This document shows, piece after piece, positions 1 through 9,149 of a stretch of DNA of 64,000 nt. The position numbers and the translations under genes are program-made. Source of the stretch: Beta vulgaris subsp. vulgaris (lineage: Eukaryota > Streptophyta > Magnoliopsida > Caryophyllales > Amaranthaceae). The stretch's first letter is position 1. Every line of letters starts with the position of its first letter. The notes under the pieces were generated by a model. It saw only the letters and a program-made list of their open reading frames with translations, was not told the origin of the DNA and did not search any database. The stretch lies in the NCBI RefSeq assembly GCF_026745355.1, contig NC_079202.1, positions 52,990,709 through 53,054,708 on the forward strand, written 5' to 3'.

Positions 1-868
1 CCTTTTTCATGATATCAAAATTATCATTCATGTTTTGACAATCATCAATTACATTACCAAGTAGAGTGACAAGTTGACTTTTTGAAAGAAGATGAATTGA
101 AGGTTTTAAGGAAGTTAGGCTTACCTCACTGTCTTCTACCTCTTCAAGAGGGTTCGAACTTTTAGCCATTAAGCATAGATGTGAGTCGTCCTTGCACAGT
201 GCCGTCTTCAGTGTTGTCTGTACAGCATTCAGACATAATTTGTCCTCGTGGCACTGTGCCTGGCACTGATCCTCGTCAGAATCCGAGTCTCCCCAGACTG
301 CCGCAATCATAGCTTTCTTGTACTCTTTCTTCGACTGCTCTCGTTTTTCCTTAGGCTTTTCTTCAATCCATAGAGGACATTCTTTAATCCTGTGATCGAA
401 CTCACCACACTTGAAACAACCAGAGTTAGTAGCACTTTTCTTAGGATTAGAAGTAGTGCCTTTACCTTTGAAGTTTCCACTTCTCCTGAAGTTGTTGCTC
501 TTGTTCTCATCTGTACCTTCATGGGCCAATTCCAGTGCGTCCCAAATTTCCTTAGCTGTAGTGCATGCCGAGATCCTTGAATATTCATCAGATCCAATTC
601 CAAATTGGAGAATACTCATAGCTTTGTAATTCTTTTCGGCTTTTCCATAGTCAACAGAATTGTACTGATCTTCTTCCTTGTCGATCAGCTTTCCTTCAGC
701 ATCTTTGACTTGAATAGGTAGAGGTCCACTCTTTATGATTCTCCAGCATTCAAAATCAGAACCTTGAATGTAGATCCTCATCCTAGTCTTCCACCATCCA
801 TAATCCTTCCCATTGAAAACAGGACACTTCTTGGAATACCTGTCACGATAGTCATCTTGCGTGTTCAT
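1..868 (-). CDS. Retrotransposon gag, partial, with internal in-frame deletion
   Basis: The frame opens at an ATG at 868 (minus strand) and stays open by eye to the window edge, about 289 codons. The N-terminal part matches the gag of the element at 22078. It then jumps directly from the early gag domain to the zinc-knuckle region, at about 500-510. Roughly 400 bp of the relative's gag middle is absent, but the frame is kept. A CCHC zinc knuckle of the form C-x2-C-x4-H-x4-C lies at about 380-420. An acidic region and the start of a coiled-coil-like stretch follow. Gag would form the virus-like particle and bind the RNA; with its middle missing it probably cannot assemble normally. The open frame contrasts with the broken gag of the complete element. 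Confidence 0.7.
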   Translation of the reverse strand, partial: MNTQDDYRDRYSKKCPVFNGKDYGWWKTRMRIYIQGSDFECWRIIKSGPLPIQVKDAEGKLIDKEEDQYNSVDYGKAEKNYKAMSILQFGIGSDEYSRISACTTAKEIWDALELAHEGTDENKSNNFRRSGNFKGKGTTSNPKKSATNSGCFKCGEFDHRIKECPLWIEEKPKEKREQSKKEYKKAMIAAVWGDSDSDEDQCQAQCHEDKLCLNAVQTTLKTALCKDDSHLCLMAKSSNPLEEVEDSEVSLTSLKPSIHLLSKSQLVTLLGNVIDDCQNMNDNFDIMKK

Positions 869-922
869 GATTTCTATTCTCTAGATGTGAGTCTTACGAG
901 AATAGCCTGCTCTGATACCACT

Positions 923-2181
923 TGTTAGAACCCAAGGTGACACTCAAGAAGGGAGGGTTGAATTGAGTGACGAAATTTGATCGATTTTCGCAAAACCTTT
1001 GTTATTGCACAGTGCCAGCCACTGTGCGAAATAATCGTAAATCTCTGATTTGAGTTTTTGCGAAAACTAAAACTTAAATTACGTATAATTTGATGCACAA
1101 ACACAGAATGTAACGTGGTTCAATCTCACCTTGAGATCTACGTCCACAGAAACAAAACTCTTTATTTCTTTGAATCTTAAGATACCAACCTCTTGATACA
1201 ATAAGACTCCCTCACTACTAACCCTAGTAGTGCTAACCAACTCTTAACTCTAAGAATTGACACTCTATAATAGTGAAATTACAGAAAGAAAGAATCCTCA
1301 AACGTGTGCTTCTTAGTCAAGCAATTAGAGGACAATTACACTCGTATATTCGTTACTTGAATCTGACTCAAACAGTGCTATACTCTGTGCGAAGGAAATA
1401 GTTTTAGCTCTTAATATCTCCGATTTTTCTCTCTGAAAACGTGAGATCTAAAAGTGAATTATAAATCCCTTTTATAAGACTTGGTTTGGACGAAAATCCT
1501 TCAAAAATATCTTTATCTTTTAATCCTTAATTTAAGGGATAAAACTCTCTTTTTAGAAAAACAAACTTTATCTTTTTCTATCTTTATCTTTAATCTCAAA
1601 AAGATAAGTTTTTTCTTATTAGATTTTCTTTTCAACTAAAATTCTATTTTTATCAAAAAATATTTTCCAAATCCTTTTTGAAAACCAAATTACGTTGTTT
1701 ACTAAAATTCTTTTCTAAAACTCGTTTTCATAAAATTATTTTCATAAAACACGTTTGTAAAAATATTTTTCTAAAACCACGTTTTTTATAAAATTCTTTT
1801 TCTAAAACATTTTTATGAAAATCTTTTATCTTATTTTATAAACTAATTTCATTTTTATATAGACATATAATATTAATACAATTATTTATTTTCTTAACTC
1901 TAAGAAAATAATAATTATACTAATTTTATATTTCTATATTTAGCACATAGTATATCACCTAATTCAAGCCTATTACATTTTTACACAAAGTAACTATTCT
2001 AAAGAACATATAAACTTGACTTCAATCTTGATTCTTCTTTTCTTCAAAGTCTTCATTTATTAATTCCTTTCTTCATGCATCTGTTTCAATTGTTACATAC
2101 TTTCATACTAAAATATATTATATTAATTTTCATCATCAAAACATAATATGTGCATAAACCATAACATGTACATGCACAACA
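923..2181 (-). repeat. LTR of Sirevirus-like element
   Basis: About 1259 bp, beginning TGTTGTGCATGTACATG and ending in CA when read on the minus strand. It has the TATA-like TTATAAA region and the oligo-A/T tracts (CGTTTT, AAAATTC) seen in the other LTRs. It is directly abutted by the primer binding site. The outer flank at 2182 is the start of duplicated unit A. Its partner LTR lies outside the window. Confidence 0.85.
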
Positions 2182-2720
2182 ATAATTAATAAAAATGGTG
2201 GAATACAATAACTTTCATGCTCCCCTTCCGAACTAGCTTAGCCGAAACATCTGTTTCCTTGTCTGATCCCGCTCAACTTTTTGAACCAGCTTCACTGGAC
2301 CCTCCTGCAGTAGCACCCTGCATACATTTGTCGCATTAGTGTATCTGTCTTTAATTTTAGCTTCCCCATTGATGTTGGTCAGTCGAATAGAAGGATGCAC
2401 TCATCACATCCTTTCCAATTTATCCATTTCAATGCTTCTATAATGGCAATCCATCTTTGGACTTTGAAGGTCATTTTTGTTTAGAATCTCGACATATCCA
2501 TCATGATTTAGCAGCTTTTTCTTTGCAAGATATAACATGCAACTTCACAAAAAATCACCCAAGAGAAGTACTCTCCGAGAATACCATAATGTCCTCTAGA
2601 GTTAAACTCATAAGGTAACAAAATGGTATTTGACTTCTTGTCAGTTTTACTTTATAAGTTTGTAAGAACTAGTAATAAAGCTCCATTAAGAGTGCGTTCT
2701 CCTCAACTTAAAAACTTAAA
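2182..2720. other. Start of duplicated unit A (matches 32860-34400)
   Basis: No intact gene. From about 2195 the sequence parallels 32860 onward: the same CTCCCCTTC(C/G)GAACTAGC start, the same GATGTTGGTCAGTCG core, and the same ATAACATGCAACTTCA run near 2530. In unit B this last run is split by the TRIM at 33163. On the minus strand around 2380-2470 a short stretch could be read as an RNase H-like relic, but it is broken by stops. I would not assign it a function. Confidence 0.55.
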
Positions 2721-2870
2721 TTTCAGGTCAATAAATTCAGATAAGTTCAGATAAGTTGCAATAAGGTCCAATCAGGGCAATAAGTTTCAATCAGGTCTAA
2801 TAAGGTCCAATAAGTTCCAATCAGGTGCAATAAGTTCCAATCAGGTCCAATAAGGTCCAAATAGTCAATG
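2721..2870 (+). repeat. Minisatellite of 10-bp half units
   Basis: About 14 imperfect tandem copies of two alternating 10-bp words, AATAAGTTCC and AATCAGGTCC, giving a roughly 20-bp higher-order period. It is not present at the matching place in unit B (near 34390), so it arose or arrived after the duplication. It may be part of a hAT-like MITE whose end would be the AGAGTGCGTTCT near 2690. Confidence 0.75.
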
Positions 2871-2880
2871 TTCAATAAAA

Positions 2881-3250
2881 ATTTGTATTATTGTCCATTA
2901 TTTTATTATTCATAATTTCATATCACTATTAGCTGATTACGTTATTATTAGAATTTTAATTAAAGTACCACAATGATTATATAGTATTATACTTGTATTA
3001 GTGTCTATTATTTTATTAAATATTTGTATTATTTATTATTTTATTATTCATATTACTATTAGTTGATTATGTTATTATTAGAATTTTTTATTAAGGTACC
3101 ACAATGTATAGTATTATACTTGTATTATTGTCTGTTATTTGATTATTCATATTACAATTAGCTGATTATATTATTATCAAATAATATTATAATCATGGTC
3201 AAATAATTAAGATTAACAATAATAATCATTATTATTACAATGTTAATCAA
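2881..3250 (+). repeat. AT-rich tandem repeat, period about 110-120 bp
   Basis: About two and a half copies of a TTATTATTAGAATTTT / GTACCACAATG / TATACTTGTATTA block follow each other (approximately 2886-3000, 3001-3115, 3116-3175). They grade into (AAT)n-like sequence up to the LINE tail. No coding potential seen. Confidence 0.65.
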
Positions 3251-3255
3251 CTTTT

Positions 3256-4132
3256 GATTAGGTTAACAATAATAATAAATGTCCGCCAACGCAGTGATGC
3301 TTGGAGGAAAAGACCACATACAAATAAGTAGTTCATCACAACCTCTTGTGTCTAGCCTGGTGGCCCTGGCAACCATATGAGCTACAGTATTACAAGCTCC
3401 TTTAACATGAGAAAACACACAAGATTCAAAAAGACAACTATCATGCTTAATATCTTCAATAACTAAGAACATACGAAGAGGAGCCTTTTGCCTTGTTCTT
3501 TAACAAATTCATGGTGGCGGCCAGAGCATCACTTTCAATCTCGACTCTTCCATAACCCAGCCTTCTTGCAAGCGTAATACCAAAATGAACGGCAGAAGCT
3601 TCGGCCATCGCTGGATTGGTGGCATGTATCCTCTTTGCTGCTATCACCTTCAGATCCCCATCATCTCCACGCACAACCACGCCCAAGTCAGCCATTACAC
3701 CATCCACAACATGAGCATCTATCTGTGTTAATCTTCACATAACCCTTGAAGGGCGTTGCCAAGATGACACATTCGGTCCAGCATCATAGGAAGAGTAGTG
3801 TTGAAGGACACTTGATTCACATACCTGTTATAATCCTCCACGAGCCGAACAAATCCCGCAGCCACGACCACAACATTCGGGGTATATTGCTCAAAGAACA
3901 TCTTGTTTCTACAGAACCACGCTGCCCACAGGAGGGAGGCCACCTTGCGCACACTCGAAGCATTCATCAACGATGTTAACCAATTCCATCTTTCCGAGAA
4001 GGTCGAGTGAGGATTATTTTCAAATTGTGAAGTGAGTTCACTCTGAGCCCATATTTCTTTTGCAGCTTTACATTCAAACAACGCATGATATATTGTTTCA
4101 ACCTCAGCATCACAAATGTAGCAGCTTAGGGG
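3256..4132 (-). pseudogene. LINE ORF2 C-terminus: zf-RVT and RNase H remnants
   Basis: From 4132 down to about 3728 lies the Cys/His segment typical of plant LINE ORF2 (a CYICD...HALFEC pattern, zf-RVT family). It is followed at 3707-3456 by an RNase H-like domain with the G-V-V-R-D/G start and an ESDA acidic motif. A frameshift separates the two, and a further frame change at about 3470 leads to an H-x-x-G-x-x-N-x-x-A-H motif at about 3390-3410. The RNase H domain would remove RNA from the cDNA hybrid. Broken and not functional. Confidence 0.8.
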
Positions 4133-4414
4133 TGTTGGATTATGCTCCAAAATTAGTCAAGTTTTCCTAATAGTTATGATTAGTTGCTAATAATTAGTTA
4201 GTGGGTTAACAAGTAGTGGTCTAGATAATGGTCTAGCTAGTGGGATAGCAAGTAAGTAGTAGGCTACATAGTGGACATGTTGTTAGTAGTGCTTTGTATG
4301 CCTATTTAAAGGTTGTTTTGTTTATTCATAATGTGAGTACATGAAAAATATATAAAAATGTAGTCTTTTTTATCCTCTCCAAGTTTATCTCTTTCCTCCT
4401 CTAAAAATCCTACA
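4133..4414 (+). repeat. Left LTR of TRIM
   Basis: Begins TGTTGGATTATGCTCC and ends CCTACA. It contains a TATA-like CTATTTAAAGG (4309-4319), consistent with the transcription start of the element. Confidence 0.9.
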
Positions 4415-4460
4415 TGGTATCAAGAGCTCCAAGTTAGATCCGGGAAAGGGAAAGAGATGA

Positions 4461-4500
<40 letters not shown>

Positions 4501-5070
4501 AGAGATAGAGAGAGAAAGAGAGTATTAAAAACAAAATTGAGTAAAAAGAAACAAGCAATGCAGCTTGATTTTATTGTTTGTGAGCAATTTTTTTGTTTGA
4601 GTGAAATTTTTTGTGTTTAACCATGAAAGTAATGGTTGGGTGTGATGTGTTGTTGGGTTCCCTTTTAGCCCATGAAAATGGATTTTAATCCTGTGGAAAA
4701 GAGGGCATAAAAAATTGTTTGAGTTGAAGATCGAGTAATCTTTACGAGTGTGTGGAAGCCGTACTCAACGCAAAGACGATTTTCAAAGTTGTAGTAGTGG
4801 ATGTGGTCAAATTTGCAAGACTACGTCAAATAGAGTTTATGGAAAGAAGTGCTCCATTTATTGAAGGTTGATGAGAAGTGCATCAATAAATTTAAAGTTG
4901 GTAATGAGAAGTGCATTACATTAGGAAGAGAAGTGCTTCCATGTTAATGGAGAGAAGTGCTCCATGAAGATAAAAAAATGAAGGTCCATCATGTGGGAAG
5001 AATTACCAAGAATCAAGATTGTGACATAATGTTTAATGTTGGCTCTTACAAATTTTGAAGCAAAGGGGTG

Positions 5071-5356
5071 TGTTGGATTATATATGCTCCAAAATTAGTC
5101 AAGTTTTCCTAATAGTTATGATTAGTTGCTAATAATTAGTTAGTGGGTTAACAAGTAGTGGTCTAGATAATGGTCTAGCTAGTGGGATAGCAAGTAAGTA
5201 GTGGGCTACATAGTGGACATGTTGTTAGTAGTGCTTTGTATGCCTATTTAAAGGTTGTTTTGTTTATTCATAATGTGAGTACATGAAAAATATATAAAAA
5301 TGTAGTCTTTCTAATCCTCTTCAAGTTTCTCTCTTTCCTCCTCTAAAAATTCTACA
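5071..5356 (+). repeat. Right LTR of TRIM
   Basis: Nearly the same as the left LTR; differs by a 4-bp ATAT insertion near its start and a handful of substitutions (for example TTCTACA versus CCTACA at the end). The low divergence indicates a fairly recent insertion. Confidence 0.9.
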
Positions 5357-6133
5357 AGGGGGGCCCTGAAGGCTCCAAATCCCTCTCCAAACATCAGCAT
5401 CATCTTCTCCATCATTATGTGGTAAGTAGCCCAACTTAGCTAACCAATACCCATACTTAATACTATAGCATCCATCCTTTGCTTGCCTCCAGTACAATCT
5501 ATCTTTCTGCCACCACTTTGAGAGTGGCATTGCAAGGACTAGCTTACAATCATCCACCGTAAAAGTATTCCTCACCGCTGCAACATCCCATTCCCCACAT
5601 TCATAATTGATTAAATCCCCTACTCGAAGCTCCAAATCAGTCGTGTGTAGTGGTGACGGGTAAAGAGGCATGCCATCCTGTACGTGCCATGAATCAACCC
5701 ATACATTTATATCCTAACCATCTCCCACCCTCCAAGACATACCCTCCAACAACAAAGACTTCGCTCCCCACATACTGCGCCACAAAAAACTCAGGTCATA
5801 GCCCCGTAGGGCCTCAAGCACACCCGAATTTTTGAAGTATCGTGCTTTTAGTAATTTGTGCAGAAGATTTTCCCCTCTGTCATACAGACGCCACACTTCT
5901 TTAGCTAGTAAGGCAAGGTTGAAACATTTGAGATCACGGAACCCTAGTCCTCCCTTAGCCTTGGGTACACAAAGTTTCTCCCATCTATTCCAGTGTAGCT
6001 TGCGGACATCAGTGCTCGAGCCCCACCAGAACCGGCATAACATAGCATGTATTTCATCAATAAGGCATTCCGGGATCTTGAAAATGCTCATCATATAAGT
6101 TGGAATGGTCTGGGCCACCACTTTGATGATCAT
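5357..6133 (-). pseudogene. LINE ORF2 middle: region downstream of RT
   Basis: Minus-strand reading from 6133 to 5714 gives the conserved post-RT segment of plant L1 ORF2. It has the IKVVAQTIPTYMMS start, an FWWG motif and the KGGLGFRDL motif. A second frame, 5671 to 5357, continues with the WQKDRLYW and GCYSIKYGYW region that precedes the zf-RVT segment. There is one frameshift between them, at about 5690. The catalytic RT motifs are absent, so this copy cannot act. Confidence 0.8.
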
Positions 6134-6698
6134 AATTTCCTATATTTATTATATAATACAAATTAACACATATAAACTAATTATATGAAAATCAATCAAC
6201 AAATACCATCATACAAGTACATAAAAAAGCTAATAGAGAAATTAAATTATCATAAAAAATTTATCAATTTATTAACAATACCTAATTTATACAAATTCAC
6301 AAATTCACAAAATTAACAACAAATTAAAATGCATCAATCACAGTTCACAAATTAGAACCCAGACTTTAATTAGTTTTTAAGGCCAAATACTTGCACTAAT
6401 TTCCAATTTACAGTTTGGGCTTGAATTACTAATCTCGTAATTTTTGAAATTCAAAGAAGAAAACAGACAAGAGGTGTTATACCTCTGCTAAGATGAATAG
6501 GGTCGTTCTACGCGACTCACAAAGGACAGGCAATAGAGCTCGACCTAGGGTTGGGGTTGGGGATTAGAGTTTCTTCGTGAGTGAGAAATTACAAGAGACA
6601 GAAAGAGAATAGGGGGTTGTTTTGGGTTCTCAACCGACCAAAAGAAGGAGAGAAAAGGAAATGGTCAGTAGCAGACAACTGAGACAAGAAATCTGAGA
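6134..6698. other. Conserved spacer of unit A (matches 34590-35550)
   Basis: No gene seen. Parallels unit B: the ACAAATTAACACATATAAA run at 6160 matches 34615, and GTTATACCTCTGCTAAGATG at about 6476 matches 35337. The block 6350-6690 reads on the minus strand like the 5' untranslated first exon of some plant gene, but I cannot name it. Confidence 0.4.
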
Positions 6699-6731
6699 TT
6701 TTTTTTAGGGGAAAAGCTTAAGCTAGATTAA

Positions 6732-7243
6732 TCACGGGACGAATTGTCCATAAGAATACATATAGGGATTCACCTCGAGAGGAGAATGGTTCTCCCAGAT
6801 TTGTTCAACCCTAAAAGGGACTAGCTTACCTAAGTGATGAGCAACAATATTACCATCTCTTTTCACATGAGACCATACTAAGAAAAGAAAATGAGAGCTA
6901 GAGGAGAAAATATTAGACAAAACATTATCTAAATCCGAGAGGTGAAAGAGGCCTTTTGCAGCCTAGTGATCACAGTCAGACAATCGGATTCAAACACCAC
7001 ATTCTTCAGTCCAAATCGCCTTCGGAGCCTCACGCCCATCTCAATGGCTTTGGCTTCTGCAATTTCTGGCGTCCAATAAGCTCGAACACGACGCGAAGCC
7101 GCGAACCGAACGCCACCAAAGTGGTCACGAGCAATAACCCCAAGTCCAACCCATCCTTCAACTGCAAGAGATGCATCCACATTAATTTTCCAACATGCTA
7201 GCAGTGGAGGGCTCCACATACGGGGGATTTGTGCAGCCACCAC
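6732..7243 (-). pseudogene. LINE RNase H domain remnant
   Basis: From 7243 downward the frame shows the K-I-N-V-D-A-S start, a G-V-I-A-R-D turn and an E-S-D motif, as in the RVT_3/RNase H family of plant LINEs. A frameshift near 6925 leads to the closing V-K-R-D-G-N-I-V-A-H-H motif (6840-6870). Not functional. Confidence 0.75.
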
Positions 7244-8469
7244 CTGCCGACGGTATCCATTGAGTGCTTGCCATACTCTTCGACCAATCTTTCAGCTCGG
7301 CTTAACAACACACTGTTTGGGGTGGTTTTGTTGTTAAAAGTTTTGCTATTTCTCTCTCCCCAAATACACCACATCAAAAAAGCTCATTTCACCCTTATCT
7401 TTGAATCAAGTTGCTTTCATTTCTCAACCAAGTCGCACATGGTGTCACAGCCACTATTATCCCGCATCCTTGAGCAGCCACTTTCCATCCAAATATCCTC
7501 GAATCTTGGGCAAAGAAATATAGCATGATGGGCAGTTTCATGCTAACCGCAGCCCCACGGGTAATCCGCACCTTCAATGAGATGACTATGGAACAAAACC
7601 ACGCGAGTAGGCAATGTATGAGTGCATAATTTCCAAAGAAAATGACGGACTTTGGGACTAACCTCCATTCTCCATAATTCGACCTAAGAGTTATGAAGAT
7701 TTTCCAAATTGCAACCTTTACCAAGCATATATAGTCATTTTTAACAGAATAATGCCCATCTTTTTTAAGGCCCATGACAACACATCATTAAGAGAAAGAC
7801 ATAAAGGTATTGCAAGAATGCATTTCTTGTCCCGCTTGTTTAAAACCTCATCAATAACATCAAAACGCAATTTCATGTTATGCGGATCAATGAGTTGATT
7901 CACTAGAGTAATATCATTTCTTCTAGGGGAAGTAATGTATTTACCATTCTCATCACCTACACATGGGGCCTCCCGAATATTTATGTTTAAACCATTTCCC
8001 ACCCTCCAAACCAAACCTTCTATCACCAAAGCTTTTGCACTTCATATGCTTCTCCAAGAGTAGCTGCAACAATAGCCAAGTGAGGCATCAATGAAATCGC
8101 ATAATGAAAATTTTTAACTTTCATAACACGGCCAAGAAGAGAATGAGGAGCATGAATAAATCGCCAAGCCTACCGGTCTAGACGGGTATTATTAAAGACC
8201 GCCAGATCTTTGAAACCCATGCCTCCAAGGCATTTCAATGTACACATCGCCTCCCAATTTTTCTAGTGAATCTTTCGTTTTGCATCTGAACTCCCCCACC
8301 AAAATTGAGCTATAGCAGCTTGAATTTTCTAGATGATCATAGTAGGAAATTTATAAACTCCCATAAGATAGGTAGGGATAGCTTGAATGATTGCTTTCAA
8401 TAACACCTCCTTTCCAGCTCTCGAAAGTAATTTCTCATTCTAGCCTTGAAGTTTCTTCCAAATTCTATC

Positions 8470-8922
8470 AAGGAGAGAATCAAAAAATCATTTTCTTCGA
8501 TCTTCCTGCAATAGAAGGGATACCAAGGTATTTCTCATGCTTTTCAACCTGTCGCATCTTCGAAATTTCCATAAGAACATCTTTCTGCTCGACACGTACC
8601 CCTTTACTGAAAGAGACCTCCGATTTTTCATAATTAATTTTATGTCCGGATGTCAATTCAACTATTTCTAAGCATTCCTGACGGGTGGCTCTTGTAAAAA
8701 GTAAACTATCGTCTACAAAAAGAAGATGAGAGATTTCCGGCCCATTACGGCTATCTTAGCACCATAAATCAGTTTCTCCTGAGCTATCCTCTGAATCATC
8801 TTAGAAAAAACATTAGCAACCAATATAAAGAGGTAAGGAGAAAGGGGGTCACCTTGGCGGAGACCTCTATCAGGGACCACAGAACCACAAACTCCTCCAT
8901 TTATTGCTTTTTTGCGCTTCAA
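8470..8922 (-). pseudogene. LINE reverse transcriptase core remnant
   Basis: On the minus strand 8922-8810 gives the [11 protein letters not shown] motif of RT domain 4. About 130 bp further an F-V-D-D box is found (about 8700-8715), the equivalent of YADD. The two lie in different frames because of an indel near 8740. A segment with K-Y-L-G-I-P follows near 8515. The 5' half of RT and the endonuclease are missing. Confidence 0.75.
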
Positions 8923-8935
8923 CTCTTCTGCGTCT

Positions 8936-9149
8936 GGCGCAATAATTTTTTTTTCTTTCTAAAAATCCTTAAAATAATTTTTAAATTCTAGAGGTCACTG
9001 GCTCCGCCGGTGGCGGTTTCTGGTTTTTATTAATGCAAATTTTGTTTATGTCAAAACAACAAAAAAAAAAACATTAAGTCGTCTACAATTTTGTACGCGG
9101 GGGAGGATCCATTTTGGGTCCTAATTGGTGCGGTCGCACGCACCCACCT
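8936..9149. other. Conserved spacer of unit A (matches 35560-35790)
   Basis: No gene. Shares the GCGCTTCAACTCT start, the TTTCTGGTTTTTATTAATGC core and ACATTAAGTCGTCTACAAT with unit B, then is interrupted at 9150 by a unit-A-specific insertion. Confidence 0.6.

Larger units (their letters stand above)
1..2181 (-). mobile_element. Sirevirus-like Copia element, 5' part only
   Basis: Read on the minus strand this is an LTR (2181 to 923), a primer binding site TGGTATCAGAGC (about 908-919) complementary to initiator Met-tRNA, and the start of gag (868 to 1). The element continues off the left edge of the window, so pol and the other LTR are not visible. It is the same family as the complete element at 22078-32404 and the solo LTR at 55994-57227. 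Its LTR is closer to the solo LTR than to the complete element. The terminal dinucleotides are TG and CA. Confidence 0.85.
4133..5356 (+). mobile_element. TRIM-like non-autonomous LTR element
   Basis: 1224 bp with two direct LTRs (282 and 286 bp), a primer binding site TGGTATCAAGAGC right after the left LTR (4415), and a purine tract GAAGCAAAGGGG right before the right LTR. The flanks carry a perfect 5-bp target duplication AGGGG (4128-4132 and 5357-5361) within the LINE. The 656-bp interior has no coding capacity. It holds a 34-base poly(A) run (4465-4498) and several GAGAAGTGC words between 4840 and 4970. It must use enzymes of another Copia element. Confidence 0.92.
3256..6133 (-). mobile_element. 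5'-truncated LINE (L1-type), split by a TRIM
   Basis: A minus-strand non-LTR retrotransposon reduced to the 3' half of ORF2. Its 5' end (about 6133) starts just after the catalytic reverse transcriptase core. Its 3' end, at about 3256, borders an (AAT)n-like tail rather than a long poly(A). The TRIM at 4133-5356 splits it with a perfect 5-bp duplication (AGGGG), so the LINE was there first. The corresponding place in unit B (near 34400-34590) has no LINE. Confidence 0.85.
6699..8935 (-). mobile_element. Second 5'-truncated LINE (L1-type)
   Basis: Minus-strand LINE remnant with a short poly(A) at its 3' end (T run at 6700-6708). Its 5' truncation, at about 8935, lies within the reverse transcriptase domain. 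Unit B has the uninterrupted empty site: AATCTGAGA is followed directly by TTTTATTGC near 35550. The insertion is therefore younger than the duplication. The reading frame is broken by several shifts, but the order RT, linker, zf-RVT, RNase H is preserved. Confidence 0.85.

Noticed and set aside
2195..2470. Coding-like minus-strand stretch that might be an RNase H exon
   Set aside because: Stops in all frames within 70 codons and indels between the two units; kept only as conserved spacer.
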